The notes under the pieces: generated by a model
The model's input: the letters and a program-made list of their open reading frames with translations, nothing else
The model's database searches: none
What the model was told of the DNA's origin: nothing
Shown here: positions 1 to 9,575 of the stretch, in pieces
How positions within the stretch are numbered: the stretch's first letter is position 1
How the letters are laid out: every line of letters begins with the position of its first letter
Program-made: the position numbers and the translations under genes
Assembly (NCBI GenBank): GCA_030323885.1
Contig: CM059187.1
Coordinates: forward strand, 85,388,614-85,452,613
Reading direction: 5' to 3'
Origin: Branchipolynoe longqiensis
Taxonomy: Eukaryota > Annelida > Polychaeta > Phyllodocida > Polynoidae
Length of the DNA stretch: 64,000 bases

Positions 1-77
1 TCTGCACTACAATATCCAGCATCTCCTCCTGTGGGATCTGCTCAGTGGACATTGCCATCTAGCCAGCCAGAGGAGAC

Positions 78-984
78 GATGGAGATGAAGTCCACCGCTC
101 CGTCGCACTCTGACTGCATCAGACGAGGAGCTGATGCTGGAGTTCCTGCATGACAACCCTGTCATATGGAATGTCAGGATGAGTGACCACAGGTGCATGG
201 ACAAAAAAGGGAAGCTTTGGGAGGATCAGGGTGAAAGCCATGGGCAAAGCTATGGGCCATCTCCAGGGATGGTTCAAGTCCCTATGCAACTGCAACATGT
301 GACTGCACAAGAAGAAGAGCGATGATGGGCCTCCCCTGTGCACTGAAAGGGAGCAGTGTATATTGGACAAGTTTGGGTTCCTGAGTTCAGTCATCATGCA
401 CCAGCATGAGCCCTGGAGAACTGTAAGTACTATATATTTTACTGACATTGTAACTTGCAATGAAGTGGATTTTATTCATTATGTACCTCATTCTGGATAA
501 ATCTATGTATATATTTTAATGGCATTATAATTTGCACTGATGTGCTTTTTTGTATTCTTTACCTCATTTTGGCCAATCAATTTGTATTCATGTTACTTAT
601 GGTGCTTTATTATTGTGTCTTGCAGGTGCTTGCTGCCATAGATGAAGCTCAGGGTGATCTGGAGCTGCAGAGTCAGCCTTCTCTGAGCTGCAGATCGGGC
701 TGGATGAGCATCCGGCCAGACCCAGACCCCCATCTGCAGCAAGAGGCAGAGCGATGGAGGACATCAGTCTGCTGACAACTCTCCAGCAGCACGTTGATGA
801 GTCGGGGGAGCTGCTGGAGACCCTGAATCCGGTTGCAGCATGGGCCATGACAGTGGGGGTGGGCTTTGGTAATTTTGTCAGGGACGCGATGGAGACTATG
901 TCCAAGGTCCAAGCGAAGAAGGTGCGGCCCGGATGCATCGTGTCCTGACAGAGGTGCTGGTTGAAGAGGTAGACAACAAAGAAT
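78..984 (+). pseudogene. MADF/Myb-SANT-like accessory protein of a PIF/Harbinger transposon (decayed)
   Basis: PIF/Harbinger elements usually encode, besides the transposase, a DNA-binding MADF or Myb/SANT-like protein that helps the transposase bind and enter the nucleus. Here a possible start (ATG at 78) is followed, after a frame change, by a MADF-like run (EELMLEFLHDNPVIWN near 125-170). A donor (CTGTAAGT, intron from 423) and a pyrimidine-rich acceptor (TTGCAG ending at 625) mark a probable 203-bp intron. The C-terminal part (HRVLTEVLVEEVDNKE, stop at about 984) lies in another frame, so several frameshifts have accumulated. It faces the transposase at 2607-3752 convergently, the usual arrangement for this superfamily. 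The family call rests on motif resemblance plus context; exact limits are uncertain and the left end of the transposon may lie outside the window. Confidence 0.6.
423..625 (+). other. Probable intron in the Harbinger accessory gene
   Basis: GT at 423 in the context CTGTAAGTAC and AG at 624-625 after a T-rich run. The interior is AT-rich, unlike the GC-richer flanking coding-like sequence. Retention of a recognisable intron means this copy moved as DNA, as expected for a cut-and-paste element. Confidence 0.5.
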
Positions 985-1620
985 GATGCATGCAGGTGGA
1001 CCGGGCCAGGCCAACCCCTCCACAGTGTGTCCTGTGCGACCCATGTCTGTGATGTTGTGGCAGTTGAAGTCATCGCACACATCCTCCTGTCCATCGCCGA
1101 GCGAGATGTACCAGCTTTATCCCCGGCAGTGGAGACACCAACCACCACTAGGATCCCCATGGGCATCACAGATCAAGCAGTACATGATGCAGCAGTACAT
1201 GATGCAGCCGATGCTGCCTCCACCGATGGTGGTGGTGCACCAGCCAACAGGACTGATGCAGCACCAGCTGAAGGCACAGATAGTGCAGCAGGTACTGCAG
1301 CCCCAGGCTCTGTTTGCCCAGCAGCCCATTGGTCCTCATCCACTGGTGGGGATGCCTTCACCACTGACATCACGTCCAGCAACTTCACCAGCATCACCTC
1401 TGGCAGCACCTGCATCACCATCAGCAATGTCACAACCGAGCGGCAGCTCTGCCATTGGGGCGTGCTTTTCAGCCCAAGCGGTGCTGAACCAGCCCAGTAC
1501 TCCGTCAGCAGCGGATACTTCACTGAATCTGTCCAGGCTCTCTGGGATTTCCAACGTGTCAAACTTGAACATCGAGGCACTGGAGCTGTTTGCTCCTGCA
1601 GGGGACATGGACACCCATAT
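985..1620 (+). other. Gln/Pro/Ser-rich open stretch after the Harbinger accessory gene
   Basis: The frame from 983 stays open to 1747 and reads as a low-complexity Q/P/M/S-rich protein, including a near-perfect 15-bp tandem duplication (TACATGATGCAGCAG-type, around 1189-1218). It ends in a more ordinary stretch (LSGISNVSNLNIEALELF) before AT-rich sequence begins at about 1620. It could be a further exon or a low-complexity tail of the accessory gene, or simply GC-rich non-coding DNA. I do not recognise a domain. Confidence 0.25.
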
Positions 1621-2079
1621 AAATGTATATATTTATTGTTTCTATTATGTAAATATTGCAGCCATTTATATGTGTGTATATGTATATTTGTTCAAATGTA
1701 ATTGTCCATGTGGAAACCTCAAAAACTCTAAAATCTCCACATCATGACTATAAAGAACAGCAAGAACACGCTGAAACAGAAAGAATAAATGCCACTTTAT
1801 ACTGTACTGGTATTGTGTCTTTCAATTATTATGTGCCTCTGTACACTATTTATAAAATGCTTTTGTACATAAAACTATATGTATCTTAATCCAGATTTTG
1901 GTTTCTGAGTCTATTTCTTTGTAAACATTATTTATCCTTATTACACAAATCCCCTAAATGCAATGTGAATGTGGTAAAAATAAATTTAATGAAACTTATA
2001 ATAATTTAGGCCTTTGCCCAGTTAGCCTACTTTACCAAAGCTAATCTGACATGTAACTAAATAAGAACCCTACCCACCC

Positions 2080-2465
2080 TTAAAATAAGTGACATCTGCA
2101 TGTTAAATTTGGCCCTTGACTATCAATTAAACTTCCGCATAAAGTAACCTTCCCCACCCAAATTAATAAGTGACTATAAATTTGTCACTGTAAAAGTAAT
2201 CTTCCCCACACAATTTAATAACTGACATGTAAATTTGTCAGTGTACATAATTGGGCCCAGAAAAAATTAATGATACCTACCCCCACCCAATTTAATACTT
2301 GACATGTATATTTGTCAGTGTATATAATTGGGCCCCAACAAAATTAACGATACCTACCCCACCCAATTTAATAACTGACCTGTAAAGTTGTCAGTGTATA
2401 TAATTGGGGCCAGAAAAAATTTAAGAAAGCTACCTCACCCAAATTAATAACTGACATGTTAAGGT
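2080..2465. repeat. Tandem repeat, unit about 76 bp, roughly five diverged copies
   Basis: The block CACCCAATTTAATAACTGAC recurs at about 2154, 2212, 2284, 2361 and 2438, each time followed by a TTTGTCAGTGTA-type stretch and mostly by a TAATTGGGCC-type stretch. It lies between the convergent Harbinger genes. The rest of 1621-2600 is AT-rich with nothing else recognisable. Confidence 0.75.
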
Positions 2466-2606
2466 TGGTTCGGTATCAACCACATATATTGATACGTTTT
2501 ATTTAAACCATTAGAACTATCACATTTTTTTACAGACAAATATTCACAGTAAATATCACAAATGACAGAGATCACGGTACAATAACATCACAGTACAAAG
2601 ACATCA

Positions 2607-3752
2607 CTAGATCATATTGTCTTCCCATTCAACAGAACCGGCTTGGGAGATGGTCCAAACCTTGAGGAGATTCTGCTGCTCCTTGGCGCCAGTGTTCATG
2701 CCAGGCACTTGAACAGCTAGGTTTGGCAGGTTTAGCGCCTCTCTCCATGCTCCAGGAATGACATTGTGGTTGCCATTCTCTTCATGGTCTAGCTGCTGAT
2801 TCTGGAGCATGGGATATTGCATCCTCATTATGTTGCGTAGGATCATGCATGTCCTGATGATCAGCTTGACAGTGGAGGGGAGGTGCTGCATCATGGTGAG
2901 CAGAACCTGGAATCAGTTTGCCAGGATGCCAAACGCATTCTCCACTACTATCCTAGCTCGGGAAATCCTGTAGTTGAAGGTGCATTCCTCATGCGTCATA
3001 CGGCTGTATGGCTTCATCCTTGTCTGGTGTAGGGTGAAGGCATCGTCACCGATCATGAAGTAGGGTACAGTGTCCAGGCCATTCACAATAGGCTCACTGG
3101 CAGGGAGACCGAAAGTACCATCCTCGATGCCCACCTTCAGCTCAGAGTCATTGAAAACCTATGCGTCTGATGCCGAACCCATTCCAGCAACATTCGCCCA
3201 GATGAACTCGTCGTCTGCATCAACGAGTGCCAGGAGAACTATGGAGTAGAATCCCTTATAGTTGTAGTAGAGGTATCCACTCTTTGGGTGACACGGCAGG
3301 CAATATGCTTCCCATCTAGTGCTCCACATGTGTGGGGGAAGTTACACCTCCCCATGAACCTCTTCGAGATGGCAAACCATCCATCAGGAGTTGTGGGGCA
3401 GGTCCTCATCTCGTCAATGTATTTGGCGATGACTGCTGTACACACCTCTCTCATGATAATTGATTGCATGTTGTGGGGGACCCTCCACCCAAACTTCATG
3501 GAGGCATACATGCTCCCAGAGGCTAGGCGACACAGATGGCAAGCTGCAGGCCACGCTCAATCGGCCCGCGGAAGGTTGTGTACTTTTAATTATCCAAGAA
3601 CCGACTCTGGCTAGCATCACGTCAAACATCTAGGGAGGCATCCGCTTGAAGTTGATGAAAGAAGTGGTGTCCTCATTAAGGAGTTCCACCTAAACTGGTC
3701 ATACAAACCTAACTGTCTCCACCTCTAAATCCACATTCTCTTCAGTCGACAT
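2607..3752 (-). pseudogene. PIF/Harbinger DDE transposase (DDE_Tnp_4 type), near full length but broken
   Basis: Encodes the cut-and-paste transposase of a PIF/Harbinger element. The likely start is the ATG at 3752 (MSTEENVDLEVET); the family-typical N-terminal region (EDTTSFINFKRMPP) follows. The core contains CPTTPDGWFAI, then GALDGKHIACR (first catalytic D), YFMIGDDAFTLH (second D) and RIVVENAFGILAN (catalytic E), so all three DDE residues are readable. The conserved C-terminus (PGAWRE, then GSVEWEDNMI) ends at a stop at 2607. Length is close to the family norm (about 380 codons), but there are early stops near residues 18 and 21, a stop just after GILAN, and frame changes near 3610, 3410 and 3240-3130. 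No activity is expected. The convergent accessory gene at 78-984 supports the assignment. Confidence 0.88.
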
Positions 3753-4520
3753 TGTCTCCTTCTTCGGAGATGGTAAAGTTTTAAAGTATTAATTGCTTAA
3801 CATTATGGTGATGTTGTTAGAATGGCTAGTTGGTATAGCTGCAGGGGCCTTGCACGGACATCCATATTCTCCGAAGAGCTGAGCTGTTCTGGTCAAATTT
3901 GAAATCCAATCCCTTTATATACTCCAACCGAATATGTTCACTAAGTGCTCAGGTGTTGTTCGCAGAACGTTGGCCAACATTAAGCAAGCGCCAGACACAT
4001 GCCCTATACGTCAAATACATCGAGACATGGTAGAGAAATGCCAACCACATGTCGGCCATATGTTATGCATACATCAGAACAACGTCGTCATACATTGGCG
4101 TTACTTTGCCAATGCGCTGACTGAATGCTCTCCGTCAGAGGAACGAAAGTCAACGTAGGACAACCTAAGAACAATGTTATTCCAACACGCGTCTCACGTA
4201 TCTCGACGTATGCCTAACGTAGGCATAACGTAAGCACCCATGCATTGTCGTACATCAAAACTTCACCGACCCCCTGATGTGTGCTGCCGTATGTTGATGT
4301 ACATTAGCGTATACCAACGCGCGTCTGATGTGCTAGTGATGCATAATGATGTATCCCTATGTAACGGCAAAAAATCACATAACACACTTGTACCCACTCG
4401 TTCCCCCTTTGCTTGTATATATTTGAATACATTTATATGTAACCAAATGATTGCATTCATGTGTATTAGCTGAATGATTGCACACACTTGTATTTTCCAC
4501 GCTTCTTGCATCCTCATGTG
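3753..4520. other. Upstream flank of the Harbinger transposase with dispersed ACGT motifs
   Basis: Contains no gene I can support. From about 3990 to 4330 it carries many short CGTA/ACGT-type motifs (for example CGTATGCCTAACGTAGGCAT), like the interiors of the Harbinger-type elements at 6913-7520 and 28411-29101. It may therefore be subterminal transposon sequence. I could not find the right-hand terminal inverted repeat. Confidence 0.35.
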
Positions 4521-4790
4521 TAAAGGGTGCATTCCATATATGCGTAATGCATAATGCGAATGCGAATGTGACAAAAAATCGAAACGCCTTGAAACCTATG
4601 AGCTACATTGCATACACGCGTAATGCGTAATGCGAATGCGAATGCATCAGAAATCCATTATCCCGATCGCTCCATGTAGCGATCGGTGCGTAATGCGTAA
4701 TGCGTAAAGGTGGTGCGAACAGAAAAGCATCAGTCGCTTTTGTCCATTGATATAAGGCTGGAGGAGGCGACTGATAATTACGGACAGCCG

Positions 4791-4906
4791 GTGCAAACAT
4801 GTAGGTTTATGCAGCGGACCTGTTAGGAAGCAGTCTTCATATTTGGGACGGTCCTAACATCCCTCAAAGCAAGCTAAACTGAACCATGTTTGGACCGTCC
4901 CATTCT
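4791..4906 (+). repeat. 116-bp direct repeat, left copy
   Basis: Matches 5769-5884 with few differences (starts GTGCAAACATGTAGG, ends ACCGTCCCATTCT). The two copies flank the simple-repeat array exactly. A third partial copy of the end lies near 5888-5915. Confidence 0.9.
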
Positions 4907-5681
4907 GTGTGTGTGTCTGTGTGTGTGTCTCTGTGTGTGTATCTGTGTCTCTGTGTGTGTGTCTCTGTGTCTGTGTGTGTGTCTGTGTCTCTGTGTTGTG
5001 TCTCTGTGGTGTGTCTCTATGTGTGTATCTGTGTCTGTGTATCTCTGTGTGTCTGTGTGTGTGTCTCTGTGTGTGTGTCTCTGTGTTGTGTCTCTGTGTG
5101 TGTCTGTGTCTTTGTGTCTCTGTTGCTGTGTGTGTGTCTGTGTGTGTATCTCTGTGTCTCTGTGTATGTCTCTGTGTTTCTGTGTGTGTGTGTCTGTGTG
5201 TGTGTCTCTGTGTCTGTGTGTGTCTCTGTGTATGTCTCTGTGTCTGTGTGTGTGTGTCTCTGTGTCTGTGTGTATGTCTGTGTGTGTGTCTGTGTGTGTG
5301 TGTGTCTCTGTGTGTGTCTCTGTGTTGTGTCTCTGTGTCTCTGTGTGTGTCTCTGTGTGTGTCTCTGTGTGTGTCTCTGTGTCTGTGTGTGTGTGTCTCT
5401 GTGTCTGTGTGTATGTCTGTGTGTGTGTCTCTGTGTGTGTCTGTGTGTGTCTGTGTGTGTGTCTCTGTGTTGTGTCTCTGTGTCTCTGTGTGTGTCTCTG
5501 TGTGTGTCTATGTGTGTGTCTCTGTGTGTGTCTCTGTGTGTGTATATGTGTCTGTGTGTGTCTGTGTGTGTCTGTATGTGTGTCTCTGTGTGCGTGTGTC
5601 TGTGTGTGTGTCTCTGTGTTGTATCTCTGTGTCTCTGTGTGTGTATCTGTGTGTGTATCTGTGTCTGTGTGTGTCTGTGGA
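4907..5681 (+). repeat. TGTGTCTC-type simple-sequence array, about 775 bp
   Basis: An almost pure mixture of (TG)n and CTCTGTG units, interrupted occasionally by GTATGTC and GTTGTG. It produces long Cys/Val/Ser frames on the plus strand and His/Thr frames on the minus strand, which are artefacts of the repeat. Confidence 0.97.
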
Positions 5682-5768
5682 ACTCTTTTCAGACATATCA
5701 AGGAGGTGCCAGGCCGGCAGAGAGGTGACAGAGAGAGGTGTGGACGAAGTGCAGTCCGGATAGCAAGT

Positions 5769-5884
5769 GTGCAAACATGTAGGTTTATGCGGCGGACCTG
5801 TTAGGAAGCAGTCTTCATATTTGGGATGGTCCTAACATCCCTCGAAGCAAGCTAAACTGAGCCATGTTTGGACCGTCCCATTCT
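5769..5884 (+). repeat. 116-bp direct repeat, right copy
   Basis: Partner of 4791-4906, in the same orientation and on the other side of the array. Confidence 0.9.
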
Positions 5885-6206
5885 TCATGCTTCATGTTTG
5901 GACCGTCCCATTCTGCAAACATGTACTTTTTATATACTTCACTGCATAACGCATAACGCATAACGCAATACGCATTACGCGTATATGGAATGCTGGCATT
6001 CGCATAACGCATAACGCGTAACGCATAACGCATTACGCATTACGCGTATATGGAATGCGCCCTTTAGACTTTAATTGTACTTCCCCATGTGATTGTATTT
6101 CCTTGCATTACTCTGCATGATTGTATTATCTTTTATTTACTCCACATTAGTGTGTTCACATTTAAGTCAACACATTCCGTTCTATTACCTACGTGATTGT
6201 ATACTT

Positions 6207-6530
6207 ATATTTCCTTAGATAATTGTATAAATGTGTACATTTGTGTATCCATCTGTTTTTATGTGTTTTCCATGCATGCTAGTATTCAACATCTAGTGAT
6301 TTTATACATTTATATTTCCTTAGATAATTGTATAAAGATGCACATATTTGTAGCCATCTGTTGGTATGTGTTTTCCATGCATGCTTGTATTCAACATCTA
6401 GTGATTTTATAGGCGTTTATTTCCTTCCATACTTGTACAAATGTGTATTCATGTGTAGAGTATGTCCATCTGTTTGTATGTGTTTTCCATGCATGCTAGT
6501 ATTCAACATAAACCTGTATTTAATTTGACT
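6207..6530 (+). repeat. Tandem repeat, unit about 103 bp, three copies
   Basis: TATATTTCCTTAGATAATTG begins copies at about 6208 and 6311, and a diverged third copy begins near 6417. Each carries GTGTTTTCCATGCATGCT and GTATTCAACAT. The remainder of 6536-6900 is a CA-rich stretch and a GC-richer stretch with nothing recognisable. Confidence 0.85.
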
Positions 6531-6912
6531 TCCACTCATGCATATATTTACTTGTATTCTGCTGCCTTATACACACACCCACAAACACACACACATCCAG
6601 ATAAATACACACTCACCACGCTTCCATCACGTGCTCACCACCAATCCACTCGCAGCGTCCTCATCAGGTTGGGCGGCGAGCAGAGCTGGCCGGACCGGCT
6701 TCCGAGGTTCCAAAGTTACCAGCATCAAGTCGGGCTCCCCGTGTAGAACAAGTACAAATTGGGGTGGGCCGGCAGGCCACACAGCCTCGGGCAGCCGGCA
6801 GCGCAGCTCGTGGCATATGGTTGTGTGGGCCGCTACCCCCCTACCACTACCATTGCCACCCTCTACTTGCGTCCAGTCCACATGATTACTCATGCCTAAC
6901 TCCTAACACTCA

Positions 6913-7520
6913 AGGCCCGGTCACATACACGTTAGTAGAAGTAGTTGAATGTAGTGGAAGCTGACGTAGTTGAACGTAGTTGAATGTACAGGTATCCATA
7001 CTTCTCCTTGCTAATACGGTTGGTGGGCTGTGAGTTCCAATTTAATTTGTGGACATGTTCAAAAGAGCGCTATGCTAGAGGCTAAATTTGCATCTGTGAT
7101 GGTAACATAATCTAGCGTAATCTAGCATACTCTAACATAGTCTAGCATACTCTAGCGTACTCTAGCGTACTCTAGCATACTCTAGCGTATTCTAGCATAC
7201 TCTATCATACTCTACTGTGCTGTAGCATACTCTAGCATGATGTAGCGTACTCTAGCGTACTTGGCCGAAGCGCTCGTCACATAGCCCTTAGTGGATGTAG
7301 GCAACCATAGTGGAGGGTAACATAGATGAACGTAGTTGAACGTACCACAATCTGTACCGTATTTATCCGTACCGAAATATATTTATCAGTACCAACACCT
7401 GCCATACCTTAACGTATTTCAACGTAGTTTAATATAGTGCCACCACCTTTGACCCACGTTAATCTGTCCTACTTTCAACTACGTTCAACTACGTTCACTA
7501 ACGTCTATCTGTCCGGGCCT
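6913..7520. mobile_element. Harbinger-type non-autonomous TIR element, 608 bp, TSD TCA
   Basis: The left end AGGCCCGGTCACATACACG pairs with the right end (reverse complement AGGCCCGGACAGATAGACG), and similarity continues about 45 bp. Three-base duplications TCA flank it (6910-6912 and 7521-7523). Removing the element restores an uninterrupted ~45-bp minisatellite monomer (CACTCAACATG), which proves the insertion. The interior holds GTAGTTGAACGTAG-type motifs and a decamer array at 7100-7260. A 3-bp TNA duplication fits PIF/Harbinger transposition. Confidence 0.88.
7100..7260 (+). repeat. Decamer array (TCTAGCATAC-type) inside the TIR element
   Basis: About fifteen ~10-bp units alternate between TCTAGCATAC and TCTAGCGTAC. 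It may be a transposase-binding array or a simple expansion; nothing in the sequence decides. Confidence 0.85.
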
Positions 7521-8140
7521 TCAACATGAACACACAAGTATATATACACACATAACTCCTAGCACTCGACTTGAACACACAAGTATATACACACACATAA
7601 CTCCTAGCAGTCAACATGAACACACAAGTATACATACACAACTCCTAGCATTCAACATGAACACAGAAGTATATATATATATACACATGTCTACATATAT
7701 ACACACACATCATTCCTAGCACTCAACATGAACACACAAGTATATATACACAGATAATTCCTAGCACTCAACATGAACACACGCGTATTTATACATATAC
7801 CTCTTGGCACTCAAAATGAACACACATATATGTATACTTATGTATACATACACCTCATAACACTCAACACGAATACACAAGTACATATGCACACATAACT
7901 CCTTGCACTCAACATGAACACACAAGTATATATACACACATACTTCCCAGCACTCAACATGAATACAACAATATGTATACGTATGTATATGTATAACTAA
8001 TATCACTCAACATGAACACACACATGTATAGTTATGTATAGACATAACTCCTAGCACTCAACATGAAAACACACATATGTATTATTATGTATATATAACT
8101 CCCCTCGGTCAACATGAATACACAGTTATATGTTTAGATA
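7521..8140 (+). repeat. Minisatellite, unit about 45 bp (left part of a split array)
   Basis: Monomers read CTCCTAGCACTCAACATGAA followed by an ACACAAGTATATATACACACATAA-like stretch, with about 13 copies. The first monomer is split by the 6913-7520 element. The array stops at the LINE's 5' end (~8142), and the same monomers resume at 15126 beyond its poly-A. Confidence 0.9.
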
Positions 8141-8349
8141 ACCATGGCGCCAGTGACACACGCAGTGTAGGAGGCTCCGTAAAAATAGTGTGGATTACTA
8201 ATGAAAAACAGTGCTAAGTACCAGGAAAGTGCACAAAGGCCTAGGCCTAAGCACTAACATCAACAGAAATGATGCATTAGTAGGATAATAAGGAGGAAAT
8301 CCTAACAAAAGAAAACGTACCGGATCGGACATTGATCGATCGGCGGGCG

Positions 8350-8905
8350 AAAATACAGTAACTTGGACGTTTCACGCGGATGTGAGACAGACACTGTAGA
8401 GACTGGATACGCACGTGTGCGATCCTATACATCAGTTTTTACAGCTAAGTACCACTCATTTATGGCATATTACTTTGCTTTTGCTATTGGTGTGTGTGTG
8501 GGTGTGATTTCTGATGTGTTAATAACTCTACAGTGACTTGGATGTTTCACGCGGATGTGACACTGACACTGTAGTGACTGGATACGCACGTGTGTGATGC
8601 TACACGTCAGTTTTCACAGCTAAGTACCACTCATTTATGGCATATTACCACTCATATACTTTGCTTTTGCTATTGATGTGTGTGTGTGGGTGTTATTTCT
8701 GATGTGTTAATAACTCTACAGTAACTTGGACGTTTCATGCGGATGTGACACTGACACTGTAGTGACTGGATACGCACGTGTGCGATGCTACACGTCAGTT
8801 TTCACAGCTAAGTACCACTCATTTATGGCATATTACCACCCATATACTCTGCTTTTGCTATTGGTGTGTGTGTGGGTGTGATTTCTAATGTGTTAATAAC
8901 TCTAA
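8350..8905 (+). promoter_or_regulatory. Three ~186-bp monomers in the LINE 5' UTR (possible internal promoter)
   Basis: ACAGTAACTTGGACGTTTCA (or a close variant) begins copies near 8352, 8530 and 8718. Each continues through ACTGGATACGCACGTGTG and AGCTAAGTACCACTCATTTA to AATAACTCTA. A partial fourth copy is at 9190-9272. Repeated 5' UTR units act as promoters in some mammalian L1 families; a promoter role here is inference by analogy. 8143-8320 is also partly repeated at 9290-9535. Confidence 0.6.
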
Positions 8906-9190
8906 AACCGCTGTGAGTTGAGCTGGTTGGTACCACCTCATATAGGCTTTAAACAAAGTTTGTCGGTGAATAATGCTATCATTTAGAATTTGGTTTAGCT
9001 TGACCAGAAACTATATGATTGTGAGTTCACAAAATTTGTGAGTGTCCATTGACACAGGGTTGATTGTGTGCTTTTGCATGTAAAAAGCGTTGGTTTGAAC
9101 AAAGGCAGACATTTCTTGCCGTGGCCGTGGGCGTGGCCTATGCTGCTGGAGTGGCGTGAGGCAACCACCAATCAATCAATCAATCAATCA
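8906..9190 (+). other. Sequence interrupting the LINE 5' UTR monomers, ending in (AATC)n
   Basis: This block replaces the start of a fourth monomer and ends in a CAATCAATCAATCAATCA run before monomer sequence resumes at AGCTAAGTACC. The short tandem tail suggests a small retroposon inserted in the 5' UTR, but I do not recognise its body. Confidence 0.35.
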
Positions 9191-9575
9191 AAGCTAAGTA
9201 CCTCTGATTTATGGTATATTAGCAATCATATACTTTGCTTTTGCTATTGATGCGTGTGTAGGTGTGATTTCTACATTGCCAGCATTGGCCTATTCTTAAC
9301 AGGAAAGTGCACAAAGGCATAGCCCTAAGCAATAAACCAACAAAAAAACGGAGGTTTTGGTGAACTTGATTGTTAGTCCTGGGTTTGACGATCGTGGAAA
9401 TACTTGACCTAAGCATAAGGATCGCCAGGATAGGCACAAAATATGCATTGTTAGGATAACATGGTGCCAATGACACACGCCGTGTAAGGAGGCTCCGTAA
9501 AATAGTGTGGATTACGGAAGAAATCCAAACAAAAGACATAACAACAAAGGGATAGAGAAAGCTCGACTGTCAAAA

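Larger units (their letters stand above)
4523..6064. mobile_element. Non-autonomous TIR element, about 1.54 kb, TA-flanked
   Basis: The left end AAGGGTGCATTCCATATA is matched in inverted orientation by the right end (reverse complement AAGGGCGCATTCCATATA). Both continue into GCGTAATGCG-type repeats, and both termini are flanked by TA (4521-4522 and 6065-6066), consistent with a TA target duplication; TA is self-complementary, so it could also be part of the TIR. Each end holds a second internal copy of the terminal motif (near 4611 and 5970). There is no coding potential beyond simple-repeat frames. The interior is dominated by the array at 4907-5681. Confidence 0.75.

Noticed and set aside
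983..1747. 254-codon frame as an independent gene
   Set aside because: Overlaps the end of the Harbinger accessory gene, is Q/P-rich and runs into AT-rich DNA; kept only as a low-confidence low-complexity stretch.
4874..5804. Four long overlapping open frames (275-304 codons) on both strands
   Set aside because: All are translations of the TGTGTCTC simple array (Cys/Val/Ser or His/Thr repeats); no stops occur because of the repeat unit, not because of selection.
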